DNA of 64,000 nucleotides from CAYRNY01 sp964425755 (GCA_964425755.1 CAYRNY010000009.1:1-64000), one strand, 5' to 3'. Shown: positions 7,210 through 15,796, counted from the first letter of the stretch. The notes: generated by a model not told the origin, from the letters alone. Made by a program: numbers and translations.

Positions 7210-9465
7210 ATGAGCAAGAGATACTACAAACCCCAACAAAAACCTCTTCTGGCTTCAAATCAAGACGGATCACTCCCCACGGATAGGGCCGTTGCTGTTT
7301 ACTATCGACAATCAAGTGATGCTCAAATCGGCAATGTTTCCACTTCCATTCAGACTATCGACATGGTTGAGTATCTCAAAAGCAAGGGCTGGGCCGAACC
7401 TGACATTGTCATGATCGATATGGATGCAGGAATAAGTGGCATGAAAAAGATAGATGAACGCCCCGGGATGAAATTGCTCTTTGAACTGATAAGTGAAGCT
7501 GAAGTCGGGGCGGTGGCTTGTCAGGATGAAGACAGGCTTTTTCGAGACGTAACTCAAATCCAGGTCAATATTTTCATTGAGGCCTGTCGTTCATCGCGGG
7601 TACTGGTTATCACTCCCAGTATGCTCTACGACTTTGCAAATGAACAAACAGGGGTTTTCCACGCTCGCCAGTTTCGATTCAAATGTGAGATGGCTGCTGA
7701 GTACATTAACTCGGTAATTCGAGGCAAACTACACCGTGCTAGAGAACGCATTATGATGGAGGGGCGTTGGGCAGGCACGATAATGCCACCCGGTTTCATG
7801 GTTGACATGAGGAAGAACCTGCAAGATGGGAGCCAAAACGATAAATGGCGTAAGTTTGTTCCTTTTGCTGCTTTTTCACAGGTGGTCGAGGAATACTACA
7901 GACTTTTTCTCTCTTATTCCGGAAATCTGCTGGCAACCTACAAACACATTCTCGAGCATGGTCCGTTTTATCCTGATCCTGAAAGTTGTCAGCTCCCCGA
8001 CGGATTTAAAGTCTATTATCGAATCCAGCGGCATGGTAACGGCTTCTGTCCGGGACGTACAGCGCTTGCCAGGCTTCTTTCAAATGCCATGTACGCTGGG
8101 CATTGGGTAGTCAGAGACAGCGTCGTTCGATTTGACAATCATCCTGCTATCGTGCCTAAGGACCAGTTCCTGAGAGCTTTTAACTATCTGTCATCTGTTA
8201 CTCTGGATGGACAGCCAAATTCAGATTATCGACCATTTAGAGAACAAGCTCGCCCAACTCTGGAAAGCGAGCGTTCCGTGGAGCGTCCCCTAGCCGCTGG
8301 CATGATTTTTGGACGAGTAAATAATGAGTGGCGTACTGTGGGCACTTCTTGGATCAAGCAGCGTGAGCATTATGTGTATTTGCTCGCAACCCGTGACCCG
8401 TACGAACAACAGCATTGGATAAAAGCTTCGAGTTTCGTGGATGAAAAACTTGTAACCTTTTTCAGGAAGAAACTTCAGACAACATTCGACGCAAACGCGT
8501 GGGAGGAAACTTTAGCTACTCTTGATCAGGATTATGAGAAGGAACGGAAGCGCATTCTGGTTCAGTTGGTGGCCCTTGAACGTGTTCTGGAAAACCAAAT
8601 TGCTAGTCTTGATAACCTCACCAATCCTGACATGATCCGAGGAGTGCAAGAGCGGTATGAAGACGCCAAAACAGAGCGTGACCGCCTCCGTGCTGACTTA
8701 GCTTCTGTTGACCATGAGATGTCCCATCTAGAAGGCGTAAATGCGCTTCGGGAAACTTGTGGGCCAGCTCTAGAAAATTGGGAAAACCTTACCCGGAATG
8801 AGAAACGCGTTTTGCTACACGCTTTTATTGAGCGGATTGAAGCCGAACAGGAAGATGGGCGGGTTCTGAAGTTTGTGGTTCACTGGCGTGATGACAGTGA
8901 AGACACTTTTGCGCTGCCAAAGCAAACACATAACGGCTGGAGAGAATGGCTGCCTGATGAGGAAAGCATGCTAACGGCTTTAGTGAAAGACGGTGCAACT
9001 CAAATAGAAGTAGCAAGGTCATTTTCTCATCGAACATGGCGAATGATTAAGTACAAAATCAACGACCTTTTCGGCACAGGGAACGTGGTTTATTCACCAC
9101 ATCCGATCAATATGGATGAAACTTATGATATGTATGCAAAACGCGCAGACGATCAACCATATCACGCACATAGTGGTGATCATTGGACAGCAGATGATGA
9201 GGAGCGATTAATCGCCTTGGTAGAAAATGGTGCGTCTCAGGTTGAACTGGCGGAAGCTTTCCCTCATAGAAAATGGGGGCGCATACGGGCAGAGGTCACT
9301 GGCCTCTTAGGAAAAGGCATTCCTATTAAGGGCGTGGGTGAAGTCAAGCGCGACGAAACATTTGAGCTGTATCAACAGCGAATCGGGGTTACGAGTCAGG
9401 GTAATCGAACTGGCCCAACTTCTGACGCTGGTTCGTCGATAGCAGCACGTATGCCAAGCTGCTGA
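7210..9465 (+). CDS. large serine recombinase with tandem C-terminal repeats
   Basis: Site-specific DNA integrase of 751 residues. The N-terminal resolvase domain has the catalytic Ser35 in AVYYRQSSDAQ and the DRLFRD motif (108-113). A recombinase domain (about 180-330), a zinc-beta-ribbon-like region without clear Cys pairs (about 350-430) and a long coiled coil (about 440-510) follow. Two homologous 70-residue units (about 575-645 and 654-725) each have W-x-x-DEE, a helix-turn-helix-like GA(T/S)Q(I/V)E pattern, a R/K-W-x-x-I step and a closing DET(Y/F)xxYxxR. The gene is clearly lower in GC than its surroundings. GGCGAGG (7197) precedes the ATG. The last 20 or so codons run into phage capsid DNA, placing the attachment junction near the 3' end. 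Confidence 0.9.
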   Translation: MSKRYYKPQQKPLLASNQDGSLPTDRAVAVYYRQSSDAQIGNVSTSIQTIDMVEYLKSKGWAEPDIVMIDMDAGISGMKKIDERPGMKLLFELISEAEVGAVACQDEDRLFRDVTQIQVNIFIEACRSSRVLVITPSMLYDFANEQTGVFHARQFRFKCEMAAEYINSVIRGKLHRARERIMMEGRWAGTIMPPGFMVDMRKNLQDGSQNDKWRKFVPFAAFSQVVEEYYRLFLSYSGNLLATYKHILEHGPFYPDPESCQLPDGFKVYYRIQRHGNGFCPGRTALARLLSNAMYAGHWVVRDSVVRFDNHPAIVPKDQFLRAFNYLSSVTLDGQPNSDYRPFREQARPTLESERSVERPLAAGMIFGRVNNEWRTVGTSWIKQREHYVYLLATRDPYEQQHWIKASSFVDEKLVTFFRKKLQTTFDANAWEETLATLDQDYEKERKRILVQLVALERVLENQIASLDNLTNPDMIRGVQERYEDAKTERDRLRADLASVDHEMSHLEGVNALRETCGPALENWENLTRNEKRVLLHAFIERIEAEQEDGRVLKFVVHWRDDSEDTFALPKQTHNGWREWLPDEESMLTALVKDGATQIEVARSFSHRTWRMIKYKINDLFGTGNVVYSPHPINMDETYDMYAKRADDQPYHAHSGDHWTADDEERLIALVENGASQVELAEAFPHRKWGRIRAEVTGLLGKGIPIKGVGEVKRDETFELYQQRIGVTSQGNRTGPTSDAGSSIAARMPSC

Positions 9466-9797
9466 GCCTGGCCGATGTCGCCACGGTGGACAAGTACGGC
9501 GCGCACGCGACCGTGCTCACGGGCGAGATCGCGAAGGTGGACGGCGTCCCGGTGCTGGTCAGCGCGGAGATGCCGCTGACGCAGGCGGACGGCAAGGCCG
9601 AAACGTCCGGTAACACGTTAGGGCAGGCCGTGTGCGTGTACCGCCCGGGCTGGGTGGTCGGCTACCGCCGCCGGGTTGCCGCGACGATGGATTACCTGCC
9701 GTACTACGACTCGTACCAGATGGTGGCGACGGTGCGCCTGGCGTTCGCGCCGTTCGACACGGACGCGGCGAGCGTGCTGTACAACATCACGGTCTAG
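9426..9797 (+). pseudogene. phage major capsid protein, C-terminal fragment interrupted by the integrated element
   Basis: The frame beginning after the stop at 9423-9425 reads RWFVDSSTYAKLLSLADV, then KYGAHATVLTGEIAKVDGVPV and ends LYNITV. This is the C-terminal part of an HK97-fold-type major capsid protein, in which substrate-like WFV..S.Y..LL, the G.PV.VS turn and the closing beta strands are typical. No start codon or N-terminal two thirds is present. The DNA immediately to the left belongs to the serine recombinase gene, whose 3' end overlaps this fragment in another frame. The missing half should lie beyond the other end of the element, left of the window. A GTG at 9486 could start a 103-codon frame but it is not a natural start. 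Confidence 0.75.
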
Positions 9798-9875
9798 GGG
9801 GCGGGGTTCGGGACGGCTGGCGGGTAGGGGCGCGTACAGGTGGGGCTCATGCGCTCCTACCACGCGGCGTGACGC

Positions 9876-10421
9876 TCACTCTTCCGGCAGGCTGAACGCG
9901 ACGAACATGTGCAGCGAGCCGAGCACGAGCTGGTCGCCGTGCGCGACGGGGTAAGGCCGGTGCGGGACCAGCGGGGCATGGTTGAGGTAGGTGCCGTTGG
10001 CGCTGCCGATATCGGTGACGAACAGCCGGTTGTCGCGCCGTTCGAGCTTGCAATGCCGGCGCGAGACACCGTGCCGCAGCGCATTGAAGCCGGAGAGGTC
10101 GAGCACGTCTTGCACGTTGCCTGCAGCAGCGCGACCCAGGATCAGCGGTTTCTTCAGCGTCAGGGTGATGCACATCCCGGACGGCAGCAACTGCAGGATC
10201 ACGTTGCCGTGCAGCGGCAGGTGTCCAGGCTCCGTCGCTTCAAGTGGCACGGTGATCGGGTTGCGTTCCAGGTGCGTGGTCGTCGCGTCCGTGGCGCGCA
10301 CGGCCAGCGGGTAGCCGCATTCAGGGCAGAACGTGGCCTCTGCCGGGACTTTGTGCTGGCACGACGGGCACAGCCGCAAATGGTCCGGCGTTTCGCTGGG
10401 CGGATTAGCTGCGTTTGACAT
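9876..10421 (-). CDS. zinc-ribbon FHA-domain protein
   Basis: A 181-residue protein. An N-terminal double-CxxC zinc ribbon (CPSCQHKVPAEATFCPECG, residues 18-36) is joined by a linker to a FHA domain (about 85-175) with the signature GR near ILGRAAAG, SRRHCKL and DIGSANGTYLNH. FHA domains bind phosphothreonine, and zinc-ribbon FHA proteins of Chloroflexota often partner Ser/Thr kinases such as the one at 35.9-39.3 kb. It lies on the opposite strand between phage capsid and connector genes, so it is either a cargo gene or a host gene caught in a rearrangement. Upstream GAGAAA is a modest binding site. Confidence 0.85.
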   Translation of the reverse strand: MSNAANPPSETPDHLRLCPSCQHKVPAEATFCPECGYPLAVRATDATTTHLERNPITVPLEATEPGHLPLHGNVILQLLPSGMCITLTLKKPLILGRAAAGNVQDVLDLSGFNALRHGVSRRHCKLERRDNRLFVTDIGSANGTYLNHAPLVPHRPYPVAHGDQLVLGSLHMFVAFSLPEE

Positions 10422-10656
10422 TCAGTTTCTCATGCGGATACGCGTGCATATGCTCTGTTAATCATAGTACCGCACTCAACCGCCGTGCTCAATGATCCTG
10501 TCGTCTAACAGGGGCCATCGAGCGGTATGGAACATGCGACCTGGCCGGTGCGTCCCCCTGTGGAGCACTATAGCATATTTTCACTGGCGGAAAAAATCAG
10601 AACACCGCCAACTGTGTCGGGACTGATAGGGGTAGCACAACGGGGAAGGGATGGCG

Positions 10657-11496
10657 ATGACCGTTTATGCAACGCTGGCCGATCTGCGGCGTTACCTGGC
10701 GCTGAGCAGCACGCAGACGGCGGATGACGATGTGCTGCTGGCGCTGCTGGAGGCGGCGTCACGGCTGGTGGAGGGATATACGGGGCGGCACTTCGCGCCC
10801 GTGCAGCGAACGCGCGTCTATAGCGTGACCGATCCCGGTATGTTGCTGCTGCACGATGACCTGCTGGCGCTGGAGAGCGTGACCAACGGCGACGGCACGG
10901 CGATCGCGCTGGACGCGGTGCACGTGCAGCCTGCCGATGCAGCGGTCGCTGCGGTGCTGGTGCTGGACCGCACGCGCGCGGTGTTTGCGCACACGGGCGA
11001 TCCGGTGGACGCGCTGCAGGTCGCGGGCACGTGGGGCTATCACCCGGATTGGACCAACGCCTGGGCGGATTCCGGCGATGCCGTGCAGGACGACCCGCTC
11101 GGCTCGGGCGCGACGACGGTCACGGTCGCGGATGCCGACGCGCCGCTGGCGACGGGCTACGGGACGCGGTTTGCAGTGGGGCAGTTGCTGCGCATCGAGG
11201 ACGAATACCTGCACGTGCTGGCATGTGACACAGTCACGAACACGCTGACCGTCGCACGTGGCGCGAACGGCACCGCTGCCGCCGAGCACGCGCAGGGGAC
11301 CGGTATCGACGTGTACGTGGTCCCGGCGGATGTGCAGGTGGCATGCCTGCGCGTGGCGAGCTGGCTTTACAAACAGCCGGATGCCGGGTTTGTCCAGGCG
11401 GCGGGCGGGTTGCGGGGCGCGCTGGTCGTGCCGCCCGCGCTGCCGGACGACGTGCAGCGGATTCTCGCGCCGTATGTGCGCGTGCGGGTGGGGTGA
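10657..11496 (+). CDS. phage gp6-like head-tail connector protein with extra C-terminal region
   Basis: The N-terminal part (about 1-100; MTVYATLADLRRYLALSS, then LLEAASRLVEGYTGRHFAP) matches the HK97 gp6-like connector family, which forms the ring joining the capsid portal to the tail. At 279 residues it is more than twice the usual 100-110. The extra middle region includes a beta-rich DDPLGSGATTVTVADADAP segment. Position directly after a capsid fragment fits the phage gene order. GGGGAAGGG (10642-10650) sits too close to the ATG at 10651, so the ATG at 10657 is preferred. Confidence 0.75.
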   Translation: MTVYATLADLRRYLALSSTQTADDDVLLALLEAASRLVEGYTGRHFAPVQRTRVYSVTDPGMLLLHDDLLALESVTNGDGTAIALDAVHVQPADAAVAAVLVLDRTRAVFAHTGDPVDALQVAGTWGYHPDWTNAWADSGDAVQDDPLGSGATTVTVADADAPLATGYGTRFAVGQLLRIEDEYLHVLACDTVTNTLTVARGANGTAAAEHAQGTGIDVYVVPADVQVACLRVASWLYKQPDAGFVQAAGGLRGALVVPPALPDDVQRILAPYVRVRVG

Positions 11497-11500
11497 GATC

Positions 11501-11938
11501 ATGGGCGTTTTAGCGACGGCGTTGGCGAATCTGGCGGCGGTAACGGTGCCGGGCGTGACTTCGTACGCGATCGGGGACACACCGGACGACCTGGCGCGCG
11601 TGCAGCTTCCGGCGCTGGTGATCATGCCGGACGCGGGCGGTGACTCGCCGGGGATGCAGCCGGCAGGGTTCAGCGCGGGGATCGCGCAGTTGACCGTGCG
11701 CGTGGCGCACGTGTTGCTGTGCGGCCCGGTGGCGGTGGGGTTGGGGCGGCGCGGGGCGCTGCCGGAACTGGTGGGCCTGGTCGATGCGTACACGGCGGCG
11801 CTGGCCGCTGATCCGTTCCTGGGTGGGGCGCTGGCGGTGGCGTTGCGCTTCGAGCTGCGGCTGGGCGTCGTGCGTTACGGCGGCACGGAATACTACGGCG
11901 CGACGTTCCTGCATGCCTGGGTGCTGCAGGTGGGGTAG
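11501..11938 (+). CDS. phage tail completion/terminator-like protein
   Basis: A 145-residue protein beginning 4 bases after the connector stop. Predicted alpha/beta fold: helix (MGVLATALANLAAVTVPGV), strand with a DDLARVQLPALVIMPD turn, and closing strands YYGATFLHAWVLQVG. Size, position after gp6 and the final FLH-V-L-V strand resemble neck/tail-terminator proteins that close the tail tube. No diagnostic motif is visible, so the assignment rests on position and general pattern. Confidence 0.5.
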   Translation: MGVLATALANLAAVTVPGVTSYAIGDTPDDLARVQLPALVIMPDAGGDSPGMQPAGFSAGIAQLTVRVAHVLLCGPVAVGLGRRGALPELVGLVDAYTAALAADPFLGGALAVALRFELRLGVVRYGGTEYYGATFLHAWVLQVG

Positions 11939-11955
11939 GTGCTGCGGGGGTGACG

Positions 11956-13284
11956 ATGGCGACGATGTTTCGTGTCGAGATCGATTGGCGCGGTACCGGC
12001 GCGTGGACCGACGAGACCGTGTATGTGCGGCGCATCAACATCCGGAGCGGGTTTGATCGGAGTGGCGATCTGGTGGCCGGTATTGGCCGCGCCATGATCG
12101 TGTTGGATAACCACGCCGGGCGCTTTAGCGCCGGGAACCCGAACAGCCCGCTATATGGCAACCTGGTCCCGCGGCGCGAGGTCCGGATTACGGCCTCGGA
12201 CGGTGTGAGCTCGTGGCCTCTTTTTCGGGGCTTCATCGAACGTCTAACGCCGGATGGCGGGAAGTGGTCGCCGGGCATGGTCTTGATCGAATGTGTAGAT
12301 GGCCTGGCGCTGCTGAGTGCGGAGCGCGTCAGCGTGGCGCACGAAGACACGAAAGCGGTTGACCAGGCGGTCGATGCCCTGGTTGGGGATGTCTACACAC
12401 CCCCGGCGACAGCCTACGGCGAGAATGGCGACCTGCTGGAACACTACGGCTACGCGTGGCCGCCGGAACACACAACCGTGATCGACGCGCTGCGGAGCGT
12501 GGCGCGGAACGTTTACGGGCGCTTCTACGTGGCGCGTGACGGAACGGCGACCTTCAAAACACGAACGGAGTTACAAAGCTACACGGGAGATTCAGCGGCG
12601 ACTTTCGGGGAAGCGATCATCTCGGCCTACGCGGAGAAACTCAAGGGCATCGAAGCCGCTTCGCTCGCGGCGTTCTGGCCGCTGTGGGAGACCTACGGCG
12701 CGGTCGCATTCGATGAAAGCGGGAACAACCTGGAAGCGTTGGCCTATGGCGTGACCTGGGAACAACCTGGCATCGGTGACAACAAGCCTTCGGTCTTGCT
12801 GGATGGCATCAATGATTACATCGAACTGCCGCTGACCGGCTTCGACAAAACGGCAGGCGCGCTCGCGGCCTGGGTGAAGCTCGATGCCGACGCCCTGACC
12901 GATGGCGCACAGCGTTACGTGGTGCAGTACGCCGCCGATGCAGACAACCTGGTCGGCATCCGCAAAGGCGTGACAGACAACACGGTCGAGTTTGTCTACT
13001 GTGCTGCTGGCACCTGGTACACGGTGCAAGCGGCGATCAGCGATAGTGAGTGGCATCACTTGGCGATTACCTGGGACACGGCAGCTGGTGAGATCGCGGG
13101 GTACCTGGATGGCGCGGAAGCGGGCACACACAGCGGCGTGCCAGCGTTTAGCGGCGCGGTTGCTGATGGCGTGATCGGTGCCGCGGCCAGCGATTCTAAC
13201 TACTGGTCGGGCTGGCTGGCGCGCCTGGCGTTGTGGTCGCTCGCGCTCGGCGCGAGCGACATAGCAAGTTTAGCTGAGGTGTGA
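11956..13284 (+). CDS. phage tail/baseplate protein with C-terminal LamG (concanavalin-like) domain
   Basis: This 442-residue protein has an N-terminal tail-protein module (about 1-215) of the kind found in long-tailed phages of GC-rich bacteria: WRGTGAWTDETVYV, an R-GR-R---AGRA-I-LDN step, FSAGNPNSPLYGNL and a C-terminal RFYVARDGTATFKTR. A LamG/concanavalin-type lectin domain follows (about 240-440; VLLDGINDYIELPLTG, DSEWHHLAITWD, GYLDGAEAG), likely for binding host glycans. The join is abrupt at about residue 225. The next genes look like the rest of the same tail protein, so the LamG module may be an insertion. GGGGG before the ATG at 11956 serves as binding site. Confidence 0.65.
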   Translation: MATMFRVEIDWRGTGAWTDETVYVRRINIRSGFDRSGDLVAGIGRAMIVLDNHAGRFSAGNPNSPLYGNLVPRREVRITASDGVSSWPLFRGFIERLTPDGGKWSPGMVLIECVDGLALLSAERVSVAHEDTKAVDQAVDALVGDVYTPPATAYGENGDLLEHYGYAWPPEHTTVIDALRSVARNVYGRFYVARDGTATFKTRTELQSYTGDSAATFGEAIISAYAEKLKGIEAASLAAFWPLWETYGAVAFDESGNNLEALAYGVTWEQPGIGDNKPSVLLDGINDYIELPLTGFDKTAGALAAWVKLDADALTDGAQRYVVQYAADADNLVGIRKGVTDNTVEFVYCAAGTWYTVQAAISDSEWHHLAITWDTAAGEIAGYLDGAEAGTHSGVPAFSGAVADGVIGAAASDSNYWSGWLARLALWSLALGASDIASLAEV

Positions 13285-13287
13285 GCG

Positions 13288-13635
13288 ATGTGGCATGGTT
13301 ATGTGCTGGTCGCCCTGAAGGGCGATCCGCCGCCTGGCCTGGAACGGAGCGCGCGTCAGCGCATCCGTGCCGCCTTGCGGCGGCAAAACTACCTCTGGCG
13401 GGGCAAGTTCCCGGCGCGCAAGTTCCAGGCGCGGGCCTCGCTGGACGGAACGAAAGCACTGTACGAGGTGACGCTCGATGACGTGGCGAAGGCGATCCGG
13501 GACGCTTCGCGCGAGCTGCCGGACGTGGCGGAGAAAGTGACCTATCACTTTTTCGCGCTCTACGGGACCTGGGAGGACAGCCGCCGCGAAGCACTGGCTT
13601 ACTTGGCGGCCAACCGCGAGGAATGGGAAGCATGA
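13288..13635 (+). CDS. hypothetical protein in the tail operon, 115 aa
   Basis: A basic N-terminal half (LERSARQRIRAALRRQNYLW) leads into a more acidic helical C-terminus ending in AANREEWEA. No family recognised. It starts 3 bases after the LamG tail gene and overlaps the next gene by 4 bases (ATGA), so the three are translationally coupled. It could be a chaperone or accessory to the LamG-bearing tail tip, which is inference from position only. Confidence 0.6.
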   Translation: MWHGYVLVALKGDPPPGLERSARQRIRAALRRQNYLWRGKFPARKFQARASLDGTKALYEVTLDDVAKAIRDASRELPDVAEKVTYHFFALYGTWEDSRREALAYLAANREEWEA

Positions 13636-14459
13636 GCGATCCGCTCTCCGGCCTGGAAGTGATCAGCGGGGTTGATCGCCTGGTCAACGTCGCCCAGCTG
13701 ACGGTTTACCCGCTGGAAACAGCGGGCGCGCTGCAAGCGATCTGGACAGCGCGCGGCGTGCTGCGCGTGGCACCTGGCGAAACACGCGAGATAAGCTGCC
13801 CCTTCCGTGACGAGAACGGCGAGCGCGTGGGCGCGGTCGAGGTCCAGAGCCTTGTAGCCTACACGGACTACACGGCCAACGAACGCGCTGATGGTAGTGG
13901 GCCAGACTATACGAACGATCCGGCGTTCTCGATCAGCATGACGGTGGAAGCTACTCGCGCCCTGGTCACGCTGGAAAACACGGCGACCGGCACGCTCTAC
14001 GTGACCAGTCTACAGATACGCGGTAAGCCGCTGCGAGACTACGATCCGGTGGCGGTTGAGGTCACGAACGCTGAAAGCGTGAGTGACTACTTCCGGCGTG
14101 TCTCCGCGCTGGACCTGGCAATGATCAGCGATCCGGTCTTCGCCCAGGCATACGGCGAATATGTGGTCGGGCGCTTTGCTGATCCCACACTGACAGCGAA
14201 CGTGGTGCGCGTGCGGAACATGGACGTTGTGAACGGGGTGAACGTCTTTAGCCTGGGCCTGTTCGATAAGGTCACGGTCAACGATGCCCAAACCGGCATC
14301 GATGCGCTGGATCATTGGGTGCGCGCGGTCGAATACGAGCTCACACCGACACGTAAGGACGTGCGGCTTTACCTGGAACGCGCCGACGAACGGAAGTACT
14401 GCCTGCTGGACCGCACCGGCTACGCCGAACTGGACACGAACGCGCGCCTGGGGTTCTGA
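13632..14459 (+). CDS. phage tail protein, probable C-terminal half of a split tail/baseplate protein
   Basis: 275 residues, starting at the ATGA overlap. The protein begins directly in a tail-type linker (DPLSGLEVISGVDRLVNVAQ) without its own N-terminal fold. Beta-sandwich segments (LRVAPGETREISCPF, EATRALVTLENTATGTLYV) and a C-terminal half with SVSDYFRRVSALDLAMISDP and VRAVEYELTPTRKDVRLYLE follow. In related phage proteins this kind of sequence normally follows the module seen at the N-terminus of the gene at 11956. The separate start therefore suggests one ancestral gene split by insertion of LamG plus the 115-aa gene. This is inference from pattern; no alignment was run. Confidence 0.55.
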   Translation: MSDPLSGLEVISGVDRLVNVAQLTVYPLETAGALQAIWTARGVLRVAPGETREISCPFRDENGERVGAVEVQSLVAYTDYTANERADGSGPDYTNDPAFSISMTVEATRALVTLENTATGTLYVTSLQIRGKPLRDYDPVAVEVTNAESVSDYFRRVSALDLAMISDPVFAQAYGEYVVGRFADPTLTANVVRVRNMDVVNGVNVFSLGLFDKVTVNDAQTGIDALDHWVRAVEYELTPTRKDVRLYLERADERKYCLLDRTGYAELDTNARLGF

Positions 14460-14473
14460 TTGGAGTGTGATCG

Positions 14474-14974
14474 ATGGCATGGACGACGCCGAAAACCTGG
14501 TCGGTTGATGAACTGCTCACGGCGGCTGACCTGAATGAGCAGCTACGTGACAACATGAACGCGCTGAAAAGCCCGCCTTCGGCAGAGTACACGCTGAATG
14601 AGGCGAGCGACTACAGCACCAGCAGCACAACGTTTGTGGATGTCGATGGGACAAACCTCGCCCTGACGGTCAACACGAACGGCGGGGATGTGATGGTGCA
14701 TTTTCATGGCGTGATCAATTCCAGCGGCAACCGTGTTTACCTGGATGTGGATGTGGATGGGTCACGCGTGGCCGGTGATGACGGAATCACGGGCGGCTAC
14801 TTCTCGAACCGGATGCCGATCAGCTTCACGCGGCTGCTCACGGGGCTGAGCGCGGGCGAGCACACGTTCACACTACAGTGGAAAGTATCGGGCGGCAGTG
14901 CGACCATGTTCGCCGGTGCTGGAAGCGCAAATGAGGACTGGCACCCTCAATTTTGGGTGCGGGAGGTGAGTTGA
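14474..14974 (+). CDS. phage tail-tip/fibre-like protein
   Basis: 166 residues. The N-terminus MAWTTPKTWSVDELLTAADL then NEQLRDNMNALK is a recurrent start of small tail fibre or tail-associated phage proteins. It is followed by a compact beta-sandwich (NTNGGDVMVHFHGVINSSGN, LSAGEHTFTLQWKV) ending FWVREVS, likely a receptor-binding or adhesion head. It is the penultimate gene of the plus-strand tail operon, where fibre genes usually lie. Confidence is moderate because the family has no named function. Confidence 0.65.
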   Translation: MAWTTPKTWSVDELLTAADLNEQLRDNMNALKSPPSAEYTLNEASDYSTSSTTFVDVDGTNLALTVNTNGGDVMVHFHGVINSSGNRVYLDVDVDGSRVAGDDGITGGYFSNRMPISFTRLLTGLSAGEHTFTLQWKVSGGSATMFAGAGSANEDWHPQFWVREVS

Positions 14975-15032
14975 CGGTCATGCTGCGGTGACCGCCACGC
15001 AGACCAAGCACAAGTTTCAGGGAGTGTGTGCG

Positions 15033-15386
15033 ATGGACGTGTTGGTTTCGGACGTGATGCTTGAATTGTGGTCGGTCCTGGGGGCGCTGCTGGCAACGTT
15101 GCTGCTGGTGGCGGGGACGCTGTGGGCGAGCGCGCGGGTGATCAACCAGGGGCGCGCGGTGTGGGGGGCGCTGCGCGGGCACGTGCCGGACGTGCTGGCC
15201 GCGGTCGACGATCCCGGCGACGCGGTTAATCGCCGCCTGGCCCGCGCCACGCGGGTCCCCCCGGCGGTCTGGGCGGCGTTCCTGCCGGCGTTTGTGTCGG
15301 CGCTGGCTGAAGGGCTGGATCGCGCGCTGGCAGAGGACGAGACCGCAGCCCCAGCGCCGGGTGAAGGCGCTCAACCGGACGGGTAA
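15033..15386 (+). CDS. holin-like phage membrane protein
   Basis: 117 residues with one clear N-terminal transmembrane helix (SVLGALLATLLLVAGTLWAS, about 11-30), a charged cytoplasmic middle (NRRLARATRVPPAVW), a second weaker hydrophobic segment (AAFLPAFVSALAEGL) and an acidic tail. Size, topology and position as the last gene of the tail operon, before a strong terminator, fit a phage holin or spanin-type lysis accessory, but no lysin gene is next to it. The ATG at 15033 is preferred, with CAGGGAG (15018-15024) upstream, over an earlier frame opening at 14988. Confidence 0.45.
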   Translation: MDVLVSDVMLELWSVLGALLATLLLVAGTLWASARVINQGRAVWGALRGHVPDVLAAVDDPGDAVNRRLARATRVPPAVWAAFLPAFVSALAEGLDRALAEDETAAPAPGEGAQPDG

Positions 15387-15421
15387 ACGCGCCGGTTGGC
15401 GGTAGTTGCGGTGAACAAACG

Positions 15422-15450
15422 CGGGCGCGAGTCCTCAGGACTCGCGCCCG
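15422..15450 (+). terminator. strong palindromic hairpin ending the phage tail operon
   Basis: CGGGCGCGAGTCCT (15422-15435) is followed, after a single C, by its exact reverse complement, so the stem is about 12 bp with a small loop. The downstream TTGTGTTGGT and the mirrored AACAAA on the left side are T-rich on both strands. It probably stops transcription both from the tail genes and from the convergent LexA-like gene. Confidence 0.65.
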
Positions 15451-15481
15451 TTGTGTTGGTGCCTGTTGCGGTGCACGCGCG

Positions 15482-15736
15482 TCAACTGTCCGGTTCGGTG
15501 CCGTCCTCGCCGGGCGGTTCCCACGCACCGCCGATCACTTCGATCCCGCGCCGCCCCGTGATGCGGATGCGGCCTTCAAGCTCCAGGCGCGTCAGGTGAT
15601 AGCGCGCCGTTGAAGGGTGCAAATAGCACGCGTCCGCGATCTCGCTGATCGTCGGCGACAGGCCGTCGTGCTCGCGCTTGTACTGCACCACGAAGGCGAA
15701 GACGTGCTCGCGTGTTTTCACCCCGCCTGCTGGCAT
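15482..15736 (-). CDS. LexA-type winged-helix repressor lacking the peptidase domain
   Basis: 84 residues. The sequence VFAFVVQYKREHDGLSPTIS, EIADACYLHPSTARYHLTRL and EGRIRITGRRGIEV follows the LexA N-terminal DNA-binding domain: helix, recognition helix (about residues 30-50) and wing. Full-length LexA is about 200-240 residues with a Ser/Lys self-cleavage domain, and here nothing follows the wing but an acidic tail. It may act as a short LexA-like phage or element repressor that cannot be inactivated by RecA. A GAAC-N4-GTTC palindrome lies 61 bases upstream of the start, so autoregulation or SOS control is plausible. The ATG at 15736 is chosen over 15769. Confidence 0.7.
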   Translation of the reverse strand: MPAGGVKTREHVFAFVVQYKREHDGLSPTISEIADACYLHPSTARYHLTRLELEGRIRITGRRGIEVIGGAWEPPGEDGTEPDS

Positions 15737-15796
15737 TAGCTCCCTCCTACCCCGTAATCCAACCCGCAAAATAACCCCTACATCCCGCTTGACCTA

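Noticed and set aside
7017..7286. 89-codon plus-strand frame overlapping the start of the serine recombinase gene
   Set aside because: Overlaps the real gene out of frame, no binding site, no recognisable product.
9486..9797. Separate 103-codon gene starting at GTG 9486
   Set aside because: The same frame is open upstream to 9426 and encodes capsid-type sequence there, so this is a capsid fragment rather than an independent gene.
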